Positions 26,473-36,757 of a stretch of 64,000 nucleotides of DNA are shown in pieces. Every line of letters begins with the position of its first letter. Position 1 is the stretch's first letter. Source of the DNA: Piliocolobus tephrosceles (taxonomy: Eukaryota > Chordata > Mammalia > Primates > Cercopithecidae); the NCBI RefSeq assembly GCF_002776525.5, contig NC_045435.1, positions 127,286,797 to 127,350,796 of the forward strand, in the 5' to 3' direction. Below the pieces are notes generated by a model that worked only from the letters and a program-made list of their open reading frames with translations, did no database searches and had not been told where the DNA came from. Position numbers and translations under genes: made by a program.

Positions 26473-28544
26473 ATGGGGCAAACTAAAAGTAAATATGCCT
26501 CTTATCGTAGCTTTATAAAAATTCTCTTAAAAAGAGGGGGAGTTAAAGTGTCTACCAAAAATCTAAATACGCTCTTTCAAACAATAGAACAGTTTTGTTC
26601 ATGGTTTCCAGAACAGGGAACTTTAGATCTAAAAGATTGGGAAAAAATTGGCAAAGAATTAAAACAAGCAAGTAGGGAAGGTAAAATCATCCCACTTACA
26701 GTATGGAATGATTGGGTCATTGTAAAAGTAGCTTTAGAACCATTGCAAACAGAAGAAGATAGCGTTCCAGTTTCTGATGTCCCTAAAAGCTGTGCAGTAG
26801 ATTGTGAAAAAGAGGCAGGGATAGAATCCCAGAAAGGAAAAAAAAGTTCACACTGTGAATGTGTAGCAGAGCTGGTAATGGCTCGGTCAACGCAAAATTT
26901 TGACAACAATGAATTACAGGAGGTAATATATCCTGAAACGTTAAAATTAGAGGAAAAAGATCCAGAATTAGCAGAGCCATCAGAGTCTAAACCACGATGG
27001 CCAACACCTCTTACAGCAGCTCAGATGCCTGCAACCTTAGAACCTCAAATGCAGGTTAAACAAGTACAAACTCCAAAAGAAGATCAAATAGAGAAAGATA
27101 GAGTCTCTGTCATGGCAATGCCAATGCAAGTACAGTATCCACAATATCAGCACGTAGAAAGTAAGATCCAGCAGCCAGTAGCCTATCAATACGGGCCGCC
27201 AGCTGAACTGCAGTATTGGCAGCCCCCAGAAAATCTGTGTGGACAGCCAGGAACATTTCCAGTGCCACAGGGTAGGGCGCCATATCCTCAGCCGCCCACC
27301 ATGAGACTTAATCCTACAGCACCGCCCAGTACACAGGGTAGTGCAATACATAAAATTATTGATGAGGCAAGAAAACAGGGAGATATTGAGGCGTGGCAAT
27401 TCCCAGTAATATTAGAAGCAAGACCACCTAGAGTAGGGGCCCAAGAGGGAGAGCCTCCCGTGGCTGAAGCCAGATATCAGTCCTTTTCTATAAAAATGCT
27501 AAAAGAAATGAAAGAAGGAGTAAAACAGTATGGACCTAACTCTTCTTACATGAGAACATTATTAGATTCCATTGCTCATGGACATAGACTCATTCCTTAT
27601 GATTGGGAGATTCTGGCAAAATCCTCACTCTCACCCTCTCAATTTTTACAATTTAAGACTTGGTGGATTAATGGGGCACAAGTGCAGGTCCGAAGAAATA
27701 GGACTGCCAATCCTCCAATTAACATAGATGCAGATCAACTATTAGGAATAGGTCAAAATTGGAGCACTGTTGACCAACAAGCAATAATGCCAAATGAGGC
27801 CATTGAGCAAATCAGGGCTTTCTGCCTCAGGGCCTGGGAAAAAATCCAAGACCCAGGAACCGCCTGCCCTTCCTTTAATACAGTAAGACAAGGCTGTAAA
27901 GAGCCCTACCCAGATTTCGTAGCAAGACTTCAAGATGCTGCTCAAAAGTCAATTACCGATGAGAATGCCCCTTGATGGCATATGAAAACGCCAATCCGGA
28001 TTGTCAATCAGCCATTAAGCCGTTAAAAGGAAATGTTCCCGCAGGATCAGATGTAATCTCAGAGTACGTTAAAGCCTGCGATGGAATTGGAGGAGCTATG
28101 CATAAAGCTATGCTTATGGCTCAGGCAATCACAGGAGTTGCTTTAAGAGGACAAGTGAAAACATTTGGGGGAAAATGTTATAATTGTGGTCAAATTGGTC
28201 ATCTAAAAAAGAATTGCCCAGTCACAAATAAACCAAATGTAACTACTCAAGTTACTACTACAACAGATAAAGGGCCACCTGGCCTATGTCCAAGATGTAA
28301 AAGAGGAAAACATTGGGATAATCAATGTCGTTCTAAATTTGATAAAAATGGGCAACCACTGTTGGGAAACGAGAGGAGGGGCCAGCCTCAGGCCCCACAA
28401 CAAACTGGGGCATTCCAAATTCAACCCTTTGTTCCTCAGGATTTTCAGGAACAACAACCCCCACTATCGCAAGTGTCTCAGGAAATAAGCCAGTTATCAC
28501 AATACAGCAATTATCCCCCGCCACAAGTGGCAGTGCAGCAGTAG
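26473..28544 (+). pseudogene. gag: gag of the HML-2-like provirus (matrix, capsid, nucleocapsid), frameshifted
   Basis: Gag forms the virion core. The start at 26,473 follows the leader and gives MGQTKSK, an N-myristoylation context. An open frame reaching back into the LTR to 26,179 is not the true start. The first frame encodes 500 codons to a stop at 27,973-27,975: matrix, a proline- and glutamine-rich linker (about residues 200-290), and capsid ending in the major homology region (RQGCKEPYPDFVARL, near residue 472). Capsid then continues in another frame from about 27,972 (MAYENANP), after what looks like a small deletion. Nucleocapsid has two CCHC zinc knuckles, CYNCGQIGHLKKNC and CPRCKRGKHWDNQC. 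The second frame ends at 28,544. A -1 slip site to pro lies at 28,364. Full-length Gag is not made because of the break near 27,970. Confidence 0.92.
28364..28370 (+). promoter_or_regulatory. gag-pro -1 ribosomal frameshift slippery site GGGAAAC
   Basis: GGGAAAC sits in the gag frame as G-GGA-AAC, the X-XXY-YYZ arrangement. A -1 slip moves ribosomes into the pro frame, which I read as open from here to 29,374. A downstream pseudoknot was not evaluated. Confidence 0.8.
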
Positions 28545-29374
28545 ATCTATGTGCTTTACAAGCAGTCTCTCTGCTTCCAGGGGAGCCTCCACAAAAATTC
28601 CCCACAGGGGTATACGGCCCATTGCCTGAGGGGACTGTAGGACTAATCTTAGGAAGATCAAGTTTAAATCTAAAAGGAGTTCAAATTCATACTGGTGTGG
28701 TTGATTCAGACTATGAAGGCGAAATTCAATTGGTTATTAGTTCCTCAATTCCTTGGAGTGCCAGTCCAGGAGACAGGATTGCTCAATTATTACTCCTACC
28801 TTATATTAAAATTGGAAACAGTGAAATAAAAAGAACAGGAGGGTTCGGAAGCACTGATCCAGCAGGAAAGGCTACATATTGGGCAAGTCTGGTCTCTGAG
28901 AGCAGACCTGCATGTAAGGCCATTATTCAAGGAAAACGGTTTGAAGGGTTGGTAGACACAGGAGCAGATATCTCTGTCATTGCTTTAAATCAGTGGCCAA
29001 AAAATTGGCCTAAACAAAAGGCTGTTACAAGACTTGTCGGCGTAGGCATGGCTTCAGAAGTGTATGAAAGTACAATGATTTTACATTGTTTAGGGCCAGA
29101 TAATCAAGAAAGTACTGTTCAGCCAATGATTACTTCAATTCCTGTTAATCTATGGGGTCGAAATTTGTTACAACAATGGGGTGCAAAAATTATTATGCCT
29201 GCTCCATTGTACAGCCCCACAAGTCAAAAAATCATGACTAAAATGGGATATATACCAAGAAAGGGATTAGAAAAAAATGAAAATGGCATTAAAGTCCCAA
29301 TTGAGACTAAGAAAAATCAAGAAAGAAAAGGAAAAGGGATCCTTTTTAGGGGCGGCCACTGTAGAGCCTCCTAA
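28371..29374 (+). CDS. pro: pro of the HML-2-like provirus: dUTPase plus aspartic protease
   Basis: Made as a Gag-Pro fusion by -1 frameshifting, so it needs no ATG of its own; an internal ATG is at 28,622. The dUTPase part begins around 28,530 (GSAAVDLCAL) and holds GVYGPLP, a GLILGRSSLNLKG stretch, the VDSDYEGEI motif and PGDRIAQLLLLP; it would hydrolyse dUTP. The retropepsin part follows, with catalytic LVDTGADISVIA and the NLWGRNLL stretch. The end has a worn G-patch-like segment (MGYIPRKGLEKNENG, some glycines changed). The frame is open to the stop at 29,374 and overlaps the start of pol. With gag broken upstream, normal expression from the genomic RNA is unlikely. Confidence 0.88.
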
Positions 29375-32063
29375 ACCCATTCCATTAACTTGGAAAACAG
29401 AAAAACCGGTATGGGTAAATCAGTGGCCGCTACCAAAGCAAAAACTGGAGGCTTTACACTTATTAACAAAGGAACAATTAGAAAAGGGACACATTGAGCC
29501 TTCATTCTCACCCTAGAATTTTCCTGTATTTGTAATTCAGAAAAAATCAGGCAAATGGCGTATGTTAATGGACTTAAGAGCCGTAAACGCTGTAATTCAA
29601 CCCATGGGGCCTCTCCAACCTGGATTGCCCTCCCCGGCCATGATCCCAAAAGACTGGCCTTTAATTATAATTGATCTGAAGGATTGCTTTTTTACTATTC
29701 CTCTGGCAGAACAAGATTGTGAAAAATTTGCCTTTACTATACCAGCCATAAATAATAAAGAACCAGCCACCAGGTTTCAGTGGAAAGTTTTACCACAGGG
29801 AATGCTTAATAGTCCAACTATTTGTCAAACTTTCGTAGGTCAAGTCCTTCAACCAGTTAGAGACAAATTTTCAGATTGTTATATCATTCACTATATTGAT
29901 GACATTTTATGTGCTGCAGAAACAAGAGACAAATTAATTGACTGTTACACATTTCTGCAAGCAGAGTTTGCCAATGCAGGACTAACAATAGCATTTGATA
30001 AGATCCAAACCTCTGCTCCCTTTCATTATTTAGGGATGCAAATAGAAAATAGAAAAATTAAGCCACAAAAAAATAGAAATAAGAAAAGATACATTAAAAA
30101 CATTAAATGACTTTCAAAAATTTTTAGGCAATATTAATTGGATTCGGCCAACTCTAGGCATTCCTACTTATGCCATGTCAAATTTGTTCTCAATCCTAAG
30201 AGGAGACCCAAACTTAAATAGTAGAAGAATATTAACCCCAGAGGCAACAAAAGAAATTAAATTAGTGGAAAAAAAAATTCAGTCAGCGCAAATAAATAGA
30301 ATAGATTCTTTGGCCCCACTCCAACTTTTGATTTTTGCCACTGCACATTCTCCAACAGGCATCATTGTTCAAAATACTGATCTTGTGGAGTGGTCATTCC
30401 TTCCACACAGTACAATTAAAACTTTTACATTGTACCTGGATCAAATAGCTACATTAATTGGTCAAACAAGATTACGAATAATAAAGTTGTGTGGTAATGA
30501 CCCAGACAAAATAGTTGTTCCTTTAACCAAGGAACAAGTTAAACAAGCCTTTATCGATTCTGGTGCATGGCAAATTGGCCTTGCTGATTTTGTGGGAATT
30601 ATTGATAATCATTACCCAAAAACAAAAATCTTCCAGTTTTTAAAATTGACTACTTGGATTTTACCTAAAATTACCAGACATAAACCTTTAGAAAATGCTC
30701 TGACAGTATTTACTGATGGTTCGAGCAATGGAAAAGCAGCTTACACAGGGCCAAAAGAACGAGTAATCAAAACTCAATATCAATCAGCTCAAAGGGCAGA
30801 GTTGGTTGCAGTCATTACAGTGTTAGAAGATTTTAATCAACCTGTTAATATTATATCAGATTCTGCATATGTAGTACAGGCTACAAGGGATGTTGAGACA
30901 GCTCTAATTAAATATAGCATAGATGATCCGTTAAACCAGCTATTCACTTTGTTACAACAAACTATAAGAAAGAGGAATTTCCCATTTTATATTACTCATA
31001 TTCGAGCACACACTAATTTACCAGGACCTTTAACTGAAATAAATAAACAAGCTGACTTACTGGTATCCTCTGCATTCATAAAACACAAGAACTTCATGCT
31101 TTGACTCATGTAAACGCAGCTGGGTTAAAAAACAAATTTGATGTCACATGGAAACAGGCAAAAAATATTGTACAACATTGTACCCAGTGCCAAGTACTAC
31201 ACCTGCCCACTCAAGAGGCAGGAATTAATCCCAGAGGTCTGTGTCCCAATGCATTATGGCAAATGGATGTTACCCATGTACCTTCATTTGGAAAATTATC
31301 ATATGTTCATGTAACAGTTGATACTTATTCACATTTCATATGGGCAACATGCCAAACAGGAGAAAGTACTTCCCATGTTAAAAAACATTTATTATCTTGT
31401 TTTGCTGTGATGGGAGTCCCAGAAAAAATTAAAACTGACAATGGACCAGGTTATTGTAGTAAAGCTTTCCAAAAATTCTTAAATCAGTGGAATATTACAC
31501 ATACAACAGGAATTCCTTATAATTCCCAAGGACAGGCCATAGTAGAAAGAACTAATAGAACACTCAAAACTCAATTAGTCAAACAAAAAGAAGGGGGAGA
31601 CAGTAAGGAGTGTGCCTCTCCTCAGATGCAGCTTAATCTAGCACTCTATACTTTAATTTTTTTAAACATTTATAGAAATCAAACTACTACTTCTGCAGAA
31701 CAACATCTTACTGGTAAAAAGAACAGCCCACATGAAGGAAAACTGATTTGGTGGAAAGACAACAAAAATAAGTCATGGGAAATAGGGAAGGTGATAACCT
31801 GGGGAAGAGGCTTTGCTTGTGTTTCACCAGGAGAAAATCAGCTTCCTATTTGGATACCCACTAGACATTTGAAGTTCTACAATGAACCCATCGGAGATGC
31901 AAAGAAAAGCGCCTCCACGGAGACGGAAACACCGCAATCAAGCACCATTGACTCACAGGATGAATCAAGTGGTGATATCAGAAGAACAGATGAAGTCACC
32001 ACGCACCAAGAAGGAGGAGCTGCCAACCTGGGCACAGTTAAAGAAGCTGACACTGTTAGCTAG
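29280..32063 (+). pseudogene. pol: pol of the HML-2-like provirus: reverse transcriptase, RNase H, integrase; broken
   Basis: RT starts around SFLGAATVEPPKP and runs through LMDLRAVN, the FTIPLAEQD region, VLPQGMLNSP and catalytic HYIDDIL (YIDD, near 29,890). RNase H holds TDGSSNG, QRAELVAV and SDSAYV (30,710-30,870). Integrase has the zinc-binding H-H-C-C segment (LHALTHVN ... CTQC), the DDE residues in QMDVTHV, KTDNGPGYC and GQAIVERTN, and a C-terminal WWKDNKNKSW domain. Breaks: a stop at 29,514-29,516 where family members have tryptophan, an extra A in an A-run at about 30,064-30,070, and a one-base loss at about 31,080-31,086. Pro and the first pol part are not in the usual -1 relation, so another one-base change is likely near the junction. 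The start is approximate. The end overlaps env. Confidence 0.92.
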
Positions 32064-32140
32064 AAAAAGCCTAGCTAGCACAAAGGTGACACAAACCTCA
32101 GAAAAAATGCTGCTTGCAGCTTTAATGGTTGTATCAACGG
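31882..32140 (+). other. Rec-like first coding exon embedded in env start
   Basis: HML-2 type 2 proviruses splice the env start into Rec, an RNA export protein. Here the segment carries the arginine-rich nuclear/RNA-binding stretch (PPRRRKHRNQ) and a leucine-containing export-like stretch (WAQLKKLTLLARKSL). The ~292-bp deletion of type 1 proviruses is absent. I did not define splice sites or a second exon, so this is a likely relic only; the right end is approximate. Confidence 0.5.
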
Positions 32141-32908
32141 TGGTAAGTCTCCCCATGCCTGCAGGAGCAGCTGCAGCTAATTATACCTACTGGGCCTATG
32201 TGCCTTTCCCGCCCTTAATTCGGGCAGTGACATGGATGGATAATCCTATTGAAGTATATGTTAATAATAGTGTGTGGGTACCTGGTCCCACAGATGATCG
32301 TTGCCCTGCCAAACCGGAGGAAGAAGGAATGATGATAAATATTTCCACTGGGTATTGTTATCCTCCTATATGTCTAGGGAAAGCACCAGGATGTTTAATG
32401 CCTGCTATCCAAAATTAGTTGGTAGAAGTGCCTACTCTCAATCCCATCAGTATATTTACTTACCACAAGGTTGTGGAATTCACAATCTGGTATCGATCAA
32501 AAATTGGCAAATCAAATTAATGATCCTAAACAAACTGTCATTTGGATGGGAGATAGGCTCATGAGCTTAGAACATCGTTTCCAGTTACAGTGTGACTGGA
32601 ATACTTCAGATTTTTGTATTACACCCCAAGTTTATAACGAGTCTAAACATCACTGGGACATGGTTAGACGCCATTTACAGGGAAGAGAAGATAATCTCAC
32701 TTTAGACATTTCTAAATTAAAAGAACAAATTTTTGAAGCCTCTCAAAGTCACTTAAATATTGTGCCTGGAGCTGAGGCGTTAGATCAAGTGGCAAAAAAT
32801 CTTTATGGATTAAACCCCACGACTTCGATTAAGTCTATTGGAAACTCTACTGTAGTAAATTTTGGAATTATGTGTCTCTGTTTAATCGGTTTGTTTTTAG
32901 TGTGCTAG
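31882..32908 (+). pseudogene. env: env of the HML-2-like provirus, internally deleted
   Basis: Envelope precursor remnant. The start at 31,882 (MNPSEMQ) overlaps integrase in another frame. The first ~180 codons give the long leader with an arginine-rich stretch (PPRRRKHRNQ), a hydrophobic signal segment (MLLAALMVVSTVVSL) and the surface subunit start (NYTYWAYVPFPP). A stop at 32,416-32,418 replaces an expected tryptophan. Soon after, at about 32,462-32,470, surface sequence is joined to the transmembrane subunit in a different frame, removing roughly 1 kb including most of SU, the cleavage site and the fusion peptide. The remaining TM part (32,471-32,908) has QLQCDWNTSDFC and the membrane anchor FGIMCLCLIGLFLVC. 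No functional envelope can be made. Confidence 0.9.
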
Positions 32909-33790
32909 ACCAGTCGAAGAATCCTGTGCCAAAATCGAGAGAACGAACAAGCCTTCATCACCATGGCACATTTGTATAGAGGAAAGGAGAAAAAAAAATG
33001 TTGCGAAAAGTCAGGGACCTTGAACAGAGGGACTGGCTGGAGCCACAACAAAAAAAAACATAAAATATAAAGATTTCATGGACATTTTATTAGTTCTTCA
33101 AAATTTATACTTTTGTAATTTCTTATGTCTGTCTTTAATGTCTTAATCCCATTATTTTCTTTGTAAGATCAGGAAGATATATGTCACCTCAGGACCCTAT
33201 AATAATTGCCTTAACTGCACAAATTGTTTGTAGAGCATGTGTGTTTAAACAGTATGAAAACTGGGCATCTTGAAAAAAGAACGAGATAACAGCAGTGTTC
33301 AGGAAACAAGGGAGGTAACCTTGAATTGGCCGCCGGTGAGCCGGACGGAACAGAGCCATATCTTTTCACCTTTTGCACACAAATAGGAGAGATATCGCTG
33401 AATTCTTTTTCTCAGCAAGGAATATCCCTGAGAAGGAGAATGCGCTCTAAGGGTAGGCCTATAAACGACCCCCTTGGAGGCGTGCCGCCTTTTACAGTTG
33501 AAGCCGAAGGGATGAAATAAGCCCCAGCCTCCTGTAGTGCTCTCAGGCTTATTGGGAGGAAAAAAATTCCCACCTAATAAATTTTGGTCAGTCAGGTTGT
33601 CTACTCTCAAACCCTATTTCCTGAAAAAATGATATCAATGACTATGCGTGCCCTAAAATTTCATTAGCAACTTTAATTTTAATGTTAACACCATCCTGTG
33701 ATCTCATCCTGCCTCCACTTGTTCTGTAATATTCTATTATTTTGTGAAGTATGTAATCTCGGTGTCATGATGATAATGGTGATTGTGTTG
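32909..33790 (+). other. Long noncoding stretch between env and 3' LTR of the HML-2-like provirus
   Basis: About 880 bp with no credible coding frame, between the env stop and the polypurine tract. It contains A-rich stretches and phrases such as ctcaggaccctataataatt and aactgcacaaattgtttgta that I associate, from memory and with low certainty, with 3' noncoding or LTR sequence of other HERV-K group proviruses. In human HML-2, env runs almost to the LTR, so this spacer is lineage-specific or acquired. Confidence 0.6.
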
Positions 33791-33807
33791 AAAAGAAAAG
33801 GGGGAAA
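33791..33807 (+). promoter_or_regulatory. Polypurine tract
   Basis: AAAAGAAAAGGGGGAAA directly precedes the 3' LTR, the site where plus-strand DNA synthesis is primed. Confidence 0.9.
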
Positions 33808-34341
33808 TGTAGGGAAAGGATAGGTTAGCCTGTTGCTGTGTTATTATAGATAGAAGTAAGTTTAAGAGACTCCATTCGGCTCTATATTTGAGATGCTGTT
33901 AATCTGTGACTCTACCCCCAATCTTGTCCTTGCTAGAAACATTGCTGTGCTAATTAAAGTTGAAAGGATTTGGGGCTGTAAGGAATGTGCTTTGTTAGGC
34001 AAATGTTTAAAGCCTGCTTGTGGTTGAAGGTCAGTACCATTCCTTTAAATCTCAGTAAAAGAAAAACATCTGTCTCCTGCCCGATCCTGGGAAAATGCAA
34101 CAGCTCCGTGTATCTGTATGCCTTACTACTAATTTACTCCCTTATCTTTTTGGCATTAAATACTGAGGGAACTCAGAGACCAGTGCCAGTGTGGGTCCTC
34201 TGAAAGCACAGCACTGGTCCCCTGGGGTCCCGCTTTTCTTTCTCTATACTTTGTCTCTGTGTCTTTATTTCTTTTCTCAAGTCTCTCGTTTCCACCTAGC
34301 GAGAAGCACCCACAGGTGTGGAGGGGCAGGCCACCCCTTCA
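33808..34341 (+). repeat. 3' LTR of the HML-2-like provirus (534 bp)
   Basis: Same length and ends as the 5' LTR, with six substitutions over 534 bp (98.9% identical). One of them changes the AATAAA of the 5' LTR to ATTAAA at 34,155-34,160, which would matter because the 3' copy supplies the poly(A) signal; ATTAAA is a weaker but usable variant. Confidence 0.95.
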
Positions 34342-34347
34342 TAACTC
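34342..34347. repeat. Right target-site duplication of the HML-2-like provirus (taactc)
   Basis: Partner of taaccc at 25,790-25,795, one base different. The joined satellite (aaagtgtaactctgtgag) reads as a normal family 2 monomer. Confidence 0.85.
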
Positions 34348-34820
34348 TGTGAGTTGTATTCACAAATCTCAATGCAGTTTCTCAGAATGCTTCATTCCAA
34401 TTGTAATCTGAGGTGATTTTCTTTTCCACCATAACACTATCGGGGTTCCGAAATATCACTTAGCAAATTCCACGAGAACAGTCTCAATGAACGGCTTCAT
34501 GAGGAGAAAGGTGTAACTCTGTGAGATGAATTCGCAGAACACATTGAAGTTTCCCAAAAAGCTTCCTTCTCATTTTTAATGGAGGATATTTAATTTGGCC
34601 CTATAACCTTCAAAGGGATCTGAAAGACCAGTTCTCAGATTCCACAAAAACAGGGCTAGCCAACGGCTCCACAAAACACAGGAGTAACTCAGTGAGTTGA
34701 ATTCACACATCACAGAGCAGTTTCTCAGAAAGCTGCTTTCTTCTTTGAGATGAGGTTATTTGTTGTCTCAAGCGCCACCATGTGTCTTAGTGCAGTTTCT
34801 GTGAAAACACTGTTAGCAAT
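34342..34820 (-). repeat. Alpha satellite family 2
   Basis: Three monomers continuing the one interrupted by the provirus. They match the block repeated at about 37,900 and 40,360 (acgagaacagtct, then ggcttcatgaggagaaaggt). Confidence 0.9.
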
Positions 34821-34987
34821 CTCCAACACCTGTTGTTTCCCGATTTTTTAATGATTGCCATTCTAACTGGTGTGAGATGGTATCTCATTGCGGGTTTGAT
34901 TTGCATTTCTCTGATGGCCAGTGATGATGAGCATTTTTTCATGTGTCTGTTGGCTGTATGAATGTCTTCTTTTGAGAAATGTCTGTT
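34821..34987 (-). mobile_element. 167-bp internal L1 ORF2 fragment, copy of nearby L1
   Basis: Matches 35,702-35,874 of the neighbouring L1 with two differences by eye, including shared non-standard L1 variants. It has no 3' end, poly(A) tail or clear target duplication. The satellite on both sides is tgttagc-like, suggesting joining at microhomology. This looks like a template-switch copy, not an independent retrotransposition. Confidence 0.85.
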
Positions 34988-35537
34988 AGCTTCATTTCAT
35001 TAGATGAATGAAAACAATCATCTAAACCTCTGAACTGAATTCACCCAAAACAGAGAAGTTTCTGAGAAGGCTTCTCTGCAGATTTGTCTGAAGATATTTC
35101 ATTATTCAGCATGGGATTCAACGATATCGAAGACATCACTTCTGAGCTTCCACACAGTCAGTGCAAGCAGACTCCTCCATGAAACAGTGGAGTAACACTT
35201 TGAAATGAATTCATACATCACATAGCAGTTTCTCAGAAAGCTTCATTCTGGTTTTCTCAGAGGATATTTCCTTATTCACCATAGCCCTCAATGAGCTCCC
35301 AAATATCACTTTGCAGATTCCATGACAACAGCGTTAGCAAACTGCTTCATGAAGACAAAGTTGTAACTCTGTGAGACGAATTCACATATCACAAAGAAGT
35401 TTCTCAGAAAGCTACTTTCTAATTTTTCTTTGAGGATATTTCCTTTGACACTGTCAGCTTCATTTTGCTAAGAGATATCCCAATACAGATTTCAAGAAAA
35501 GAGTCTTAGCAACGGATCAATGAAAAGGAAAGTGTAG
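34988..35537 (-). repeat. Alpha satellite family 2
   Basis: About three monomers between the two L1 pieces, ending in aaaggaaagtgta where the L1 begins. A short stretch just after 34,987 is disordered (cttcatttcattagatgaat) compared with equivalents near 38,395 and 40,850. Confidence 0.88.
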
Positions 35538-36382
35538 AATAATTTATAATCCTTTGGGTATATACCCAGTAGTGGGATGGCTGAGTCATACGGTACATCT
35601 AGTTCTAGATCCTTGAGGAATTGCCATACTGTTTTCCATAATGGTTGAACTAGTTTACAATCCACCAACAGTGTAAAAGTGTTCCTATTTCTCCACATCC
35701 TCTCCAACACCTGTTGTTTCCTGATTTTTTAATGATTGCCATTCTAACTGGTGTGAGATGGTATCTCATTGCGGTTTTGATTTGCATTTCTCTGATGGCC
35801 AGTGATGATGAGCATTTTTTCATGTGTCTGTTGGCTGTATGAATGTCTTCTTTTGAGAAATGTCTGTTCATATCCTTTCCCCACTTTTTGAAGGGGTTGT
35901 TTGCTTTTTTCTTGTATATTTGTTTGAGTTCTTTGTAGATTCTGGATATTAGCCCTTTGTCTGATGAGTAGATTGCAAAAATTTTCTCCCATTCTGTAGG
36001 TTGCCTGTTCACTCTGATGGTAGTTTCTTTTGCTGTGCAGAAGCTCTTTAGTTTAATTAGATCCCATTTGTCAATTTTGGCTTTTGCTGCCATTGCTTTT
36101 GGTGTTTTAGACATGTAGTCCTTGCCCATGCCTATGTCCTGAATGGTACTACCTAGATTTTCTTCTAGGCTTTTTATGGTATTAGGTCTAACATTTAAGT
36201 CTCTAATCCATCTTGAATTAATCTTCGTATAAGGGGTAAGGAAAGGATCCAGTTTCAGCTTTCTACTTATGGCTAGCCAGTTTTCCCAGCACCATTTATT
36301 AAATAGGGAATCCTTTCCCCATTTCGTGTTTCTCTCAGGTTTGACAAAGATCAGATGGCTGTAGATGTGTGGTATTATTTCT
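35538..36382 (-). mobile_element. L1 fragment, inverted 5' part (ORF2 C-terminal region)
   Basis: Reads as L1 ORF2 on the minus strand. The piece 35,650-36,129 gives TPKAMAAKAKIDKWDLIKLK and later YHLTPVRMAIIKKSGNNRCW, C-terminal reverse-transcriptase-protein sequence. It ends near 36,382, where the L1 sequence switches strand. With the next feature this is a single L1 insertion whose 5' part was inverted during insertion (twin priming). It is disabled: 5'-truncated and inverted. Confidence 0.9.
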
Positions 36383-36757
36383 ACTACAAAGAGACATGCA
36401 CACGTATGTTTATTGCGGCACTATTCACAATAGCAAAGACTTGGAATCAACCCAAATGTCCATCTGTGACAGACTGGATTAAGAAAATGTGGCACATATA
36501 CACCATGGAATACTATGCAGCCATAAAAAACGATGAGTTTGCGTCCTTTGTAGGGACATGGATGCAGCTGGAAACCATCATTCTTAGCAAACTATCACAA
36601 GAAGAGAAAACCAAACACCACATGTTCTCACTGATAGGTGGGAACTGAACAATGAGATCACTTGGACTCGGGAAGGGGAACATCACACACTGGGGCCTAT
36701 CATGGGGAGGGGGGAGGGGGGAGGGATTGCATTGGGGAGTTATACATGATTTAAATG
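36383..36757 (+). mobile_element. L1 fragment, ORF2 end and start of 3' UTR
   Basis: Plus-strand continuation of the inverted L1. It encodes the ORF2 end (TRMFIAALFTIAKTWNQPKC ... HHMFSLIGGN, stop at 36,646-36,648), then L1 3' UTR with the G-rich run at about 36,705-36,725. The inverted part stops at L1 ggattataaat and this part restarts at the next L1 bases (ctactacaaag), so hardly anything is lost at the switch. The last ~100 bp of L1 and the poly(A) tail are missing, and alpha satellite resumes at gaaagctactttctgg, out of register with the left side. Confidence 0.9.

Larger units (their letters stand above)
25796..34341 (+). mobile_element. HML-2-like (HERV-K group) endogenous betaretrovirus, full structure, coding regions broken
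   Basis: Layout is 5' LTR, lysine-type primer site, gag, pro (dUTPase plus protease), pol (RT, RNase H, integrase), env, polypurine tract and 3' LTR, all on the plus strand and flanked by a 6-bp duplication. Protein motifs match the HML-2 branch of the HERV-K group (lambda/beta-like ERV class II). All four genes carry stops, frameshifts or deletions, so no complete virus is encoded. The LTRs are 534 bp, much shorter than the ~970 bp of hominoid LTR5, which suggests a lineage of another catarrhine, probably Old World monkey. Low LTR divergence (6 of 534) marks a fairly recent insertion. Confidence 0.93.

Noticed and set aside
36700..36730. G-quadruplex candidate of special interest
   Set aside because: The G-rich run is the ordinary L1 3' UTR polypurine stretch.
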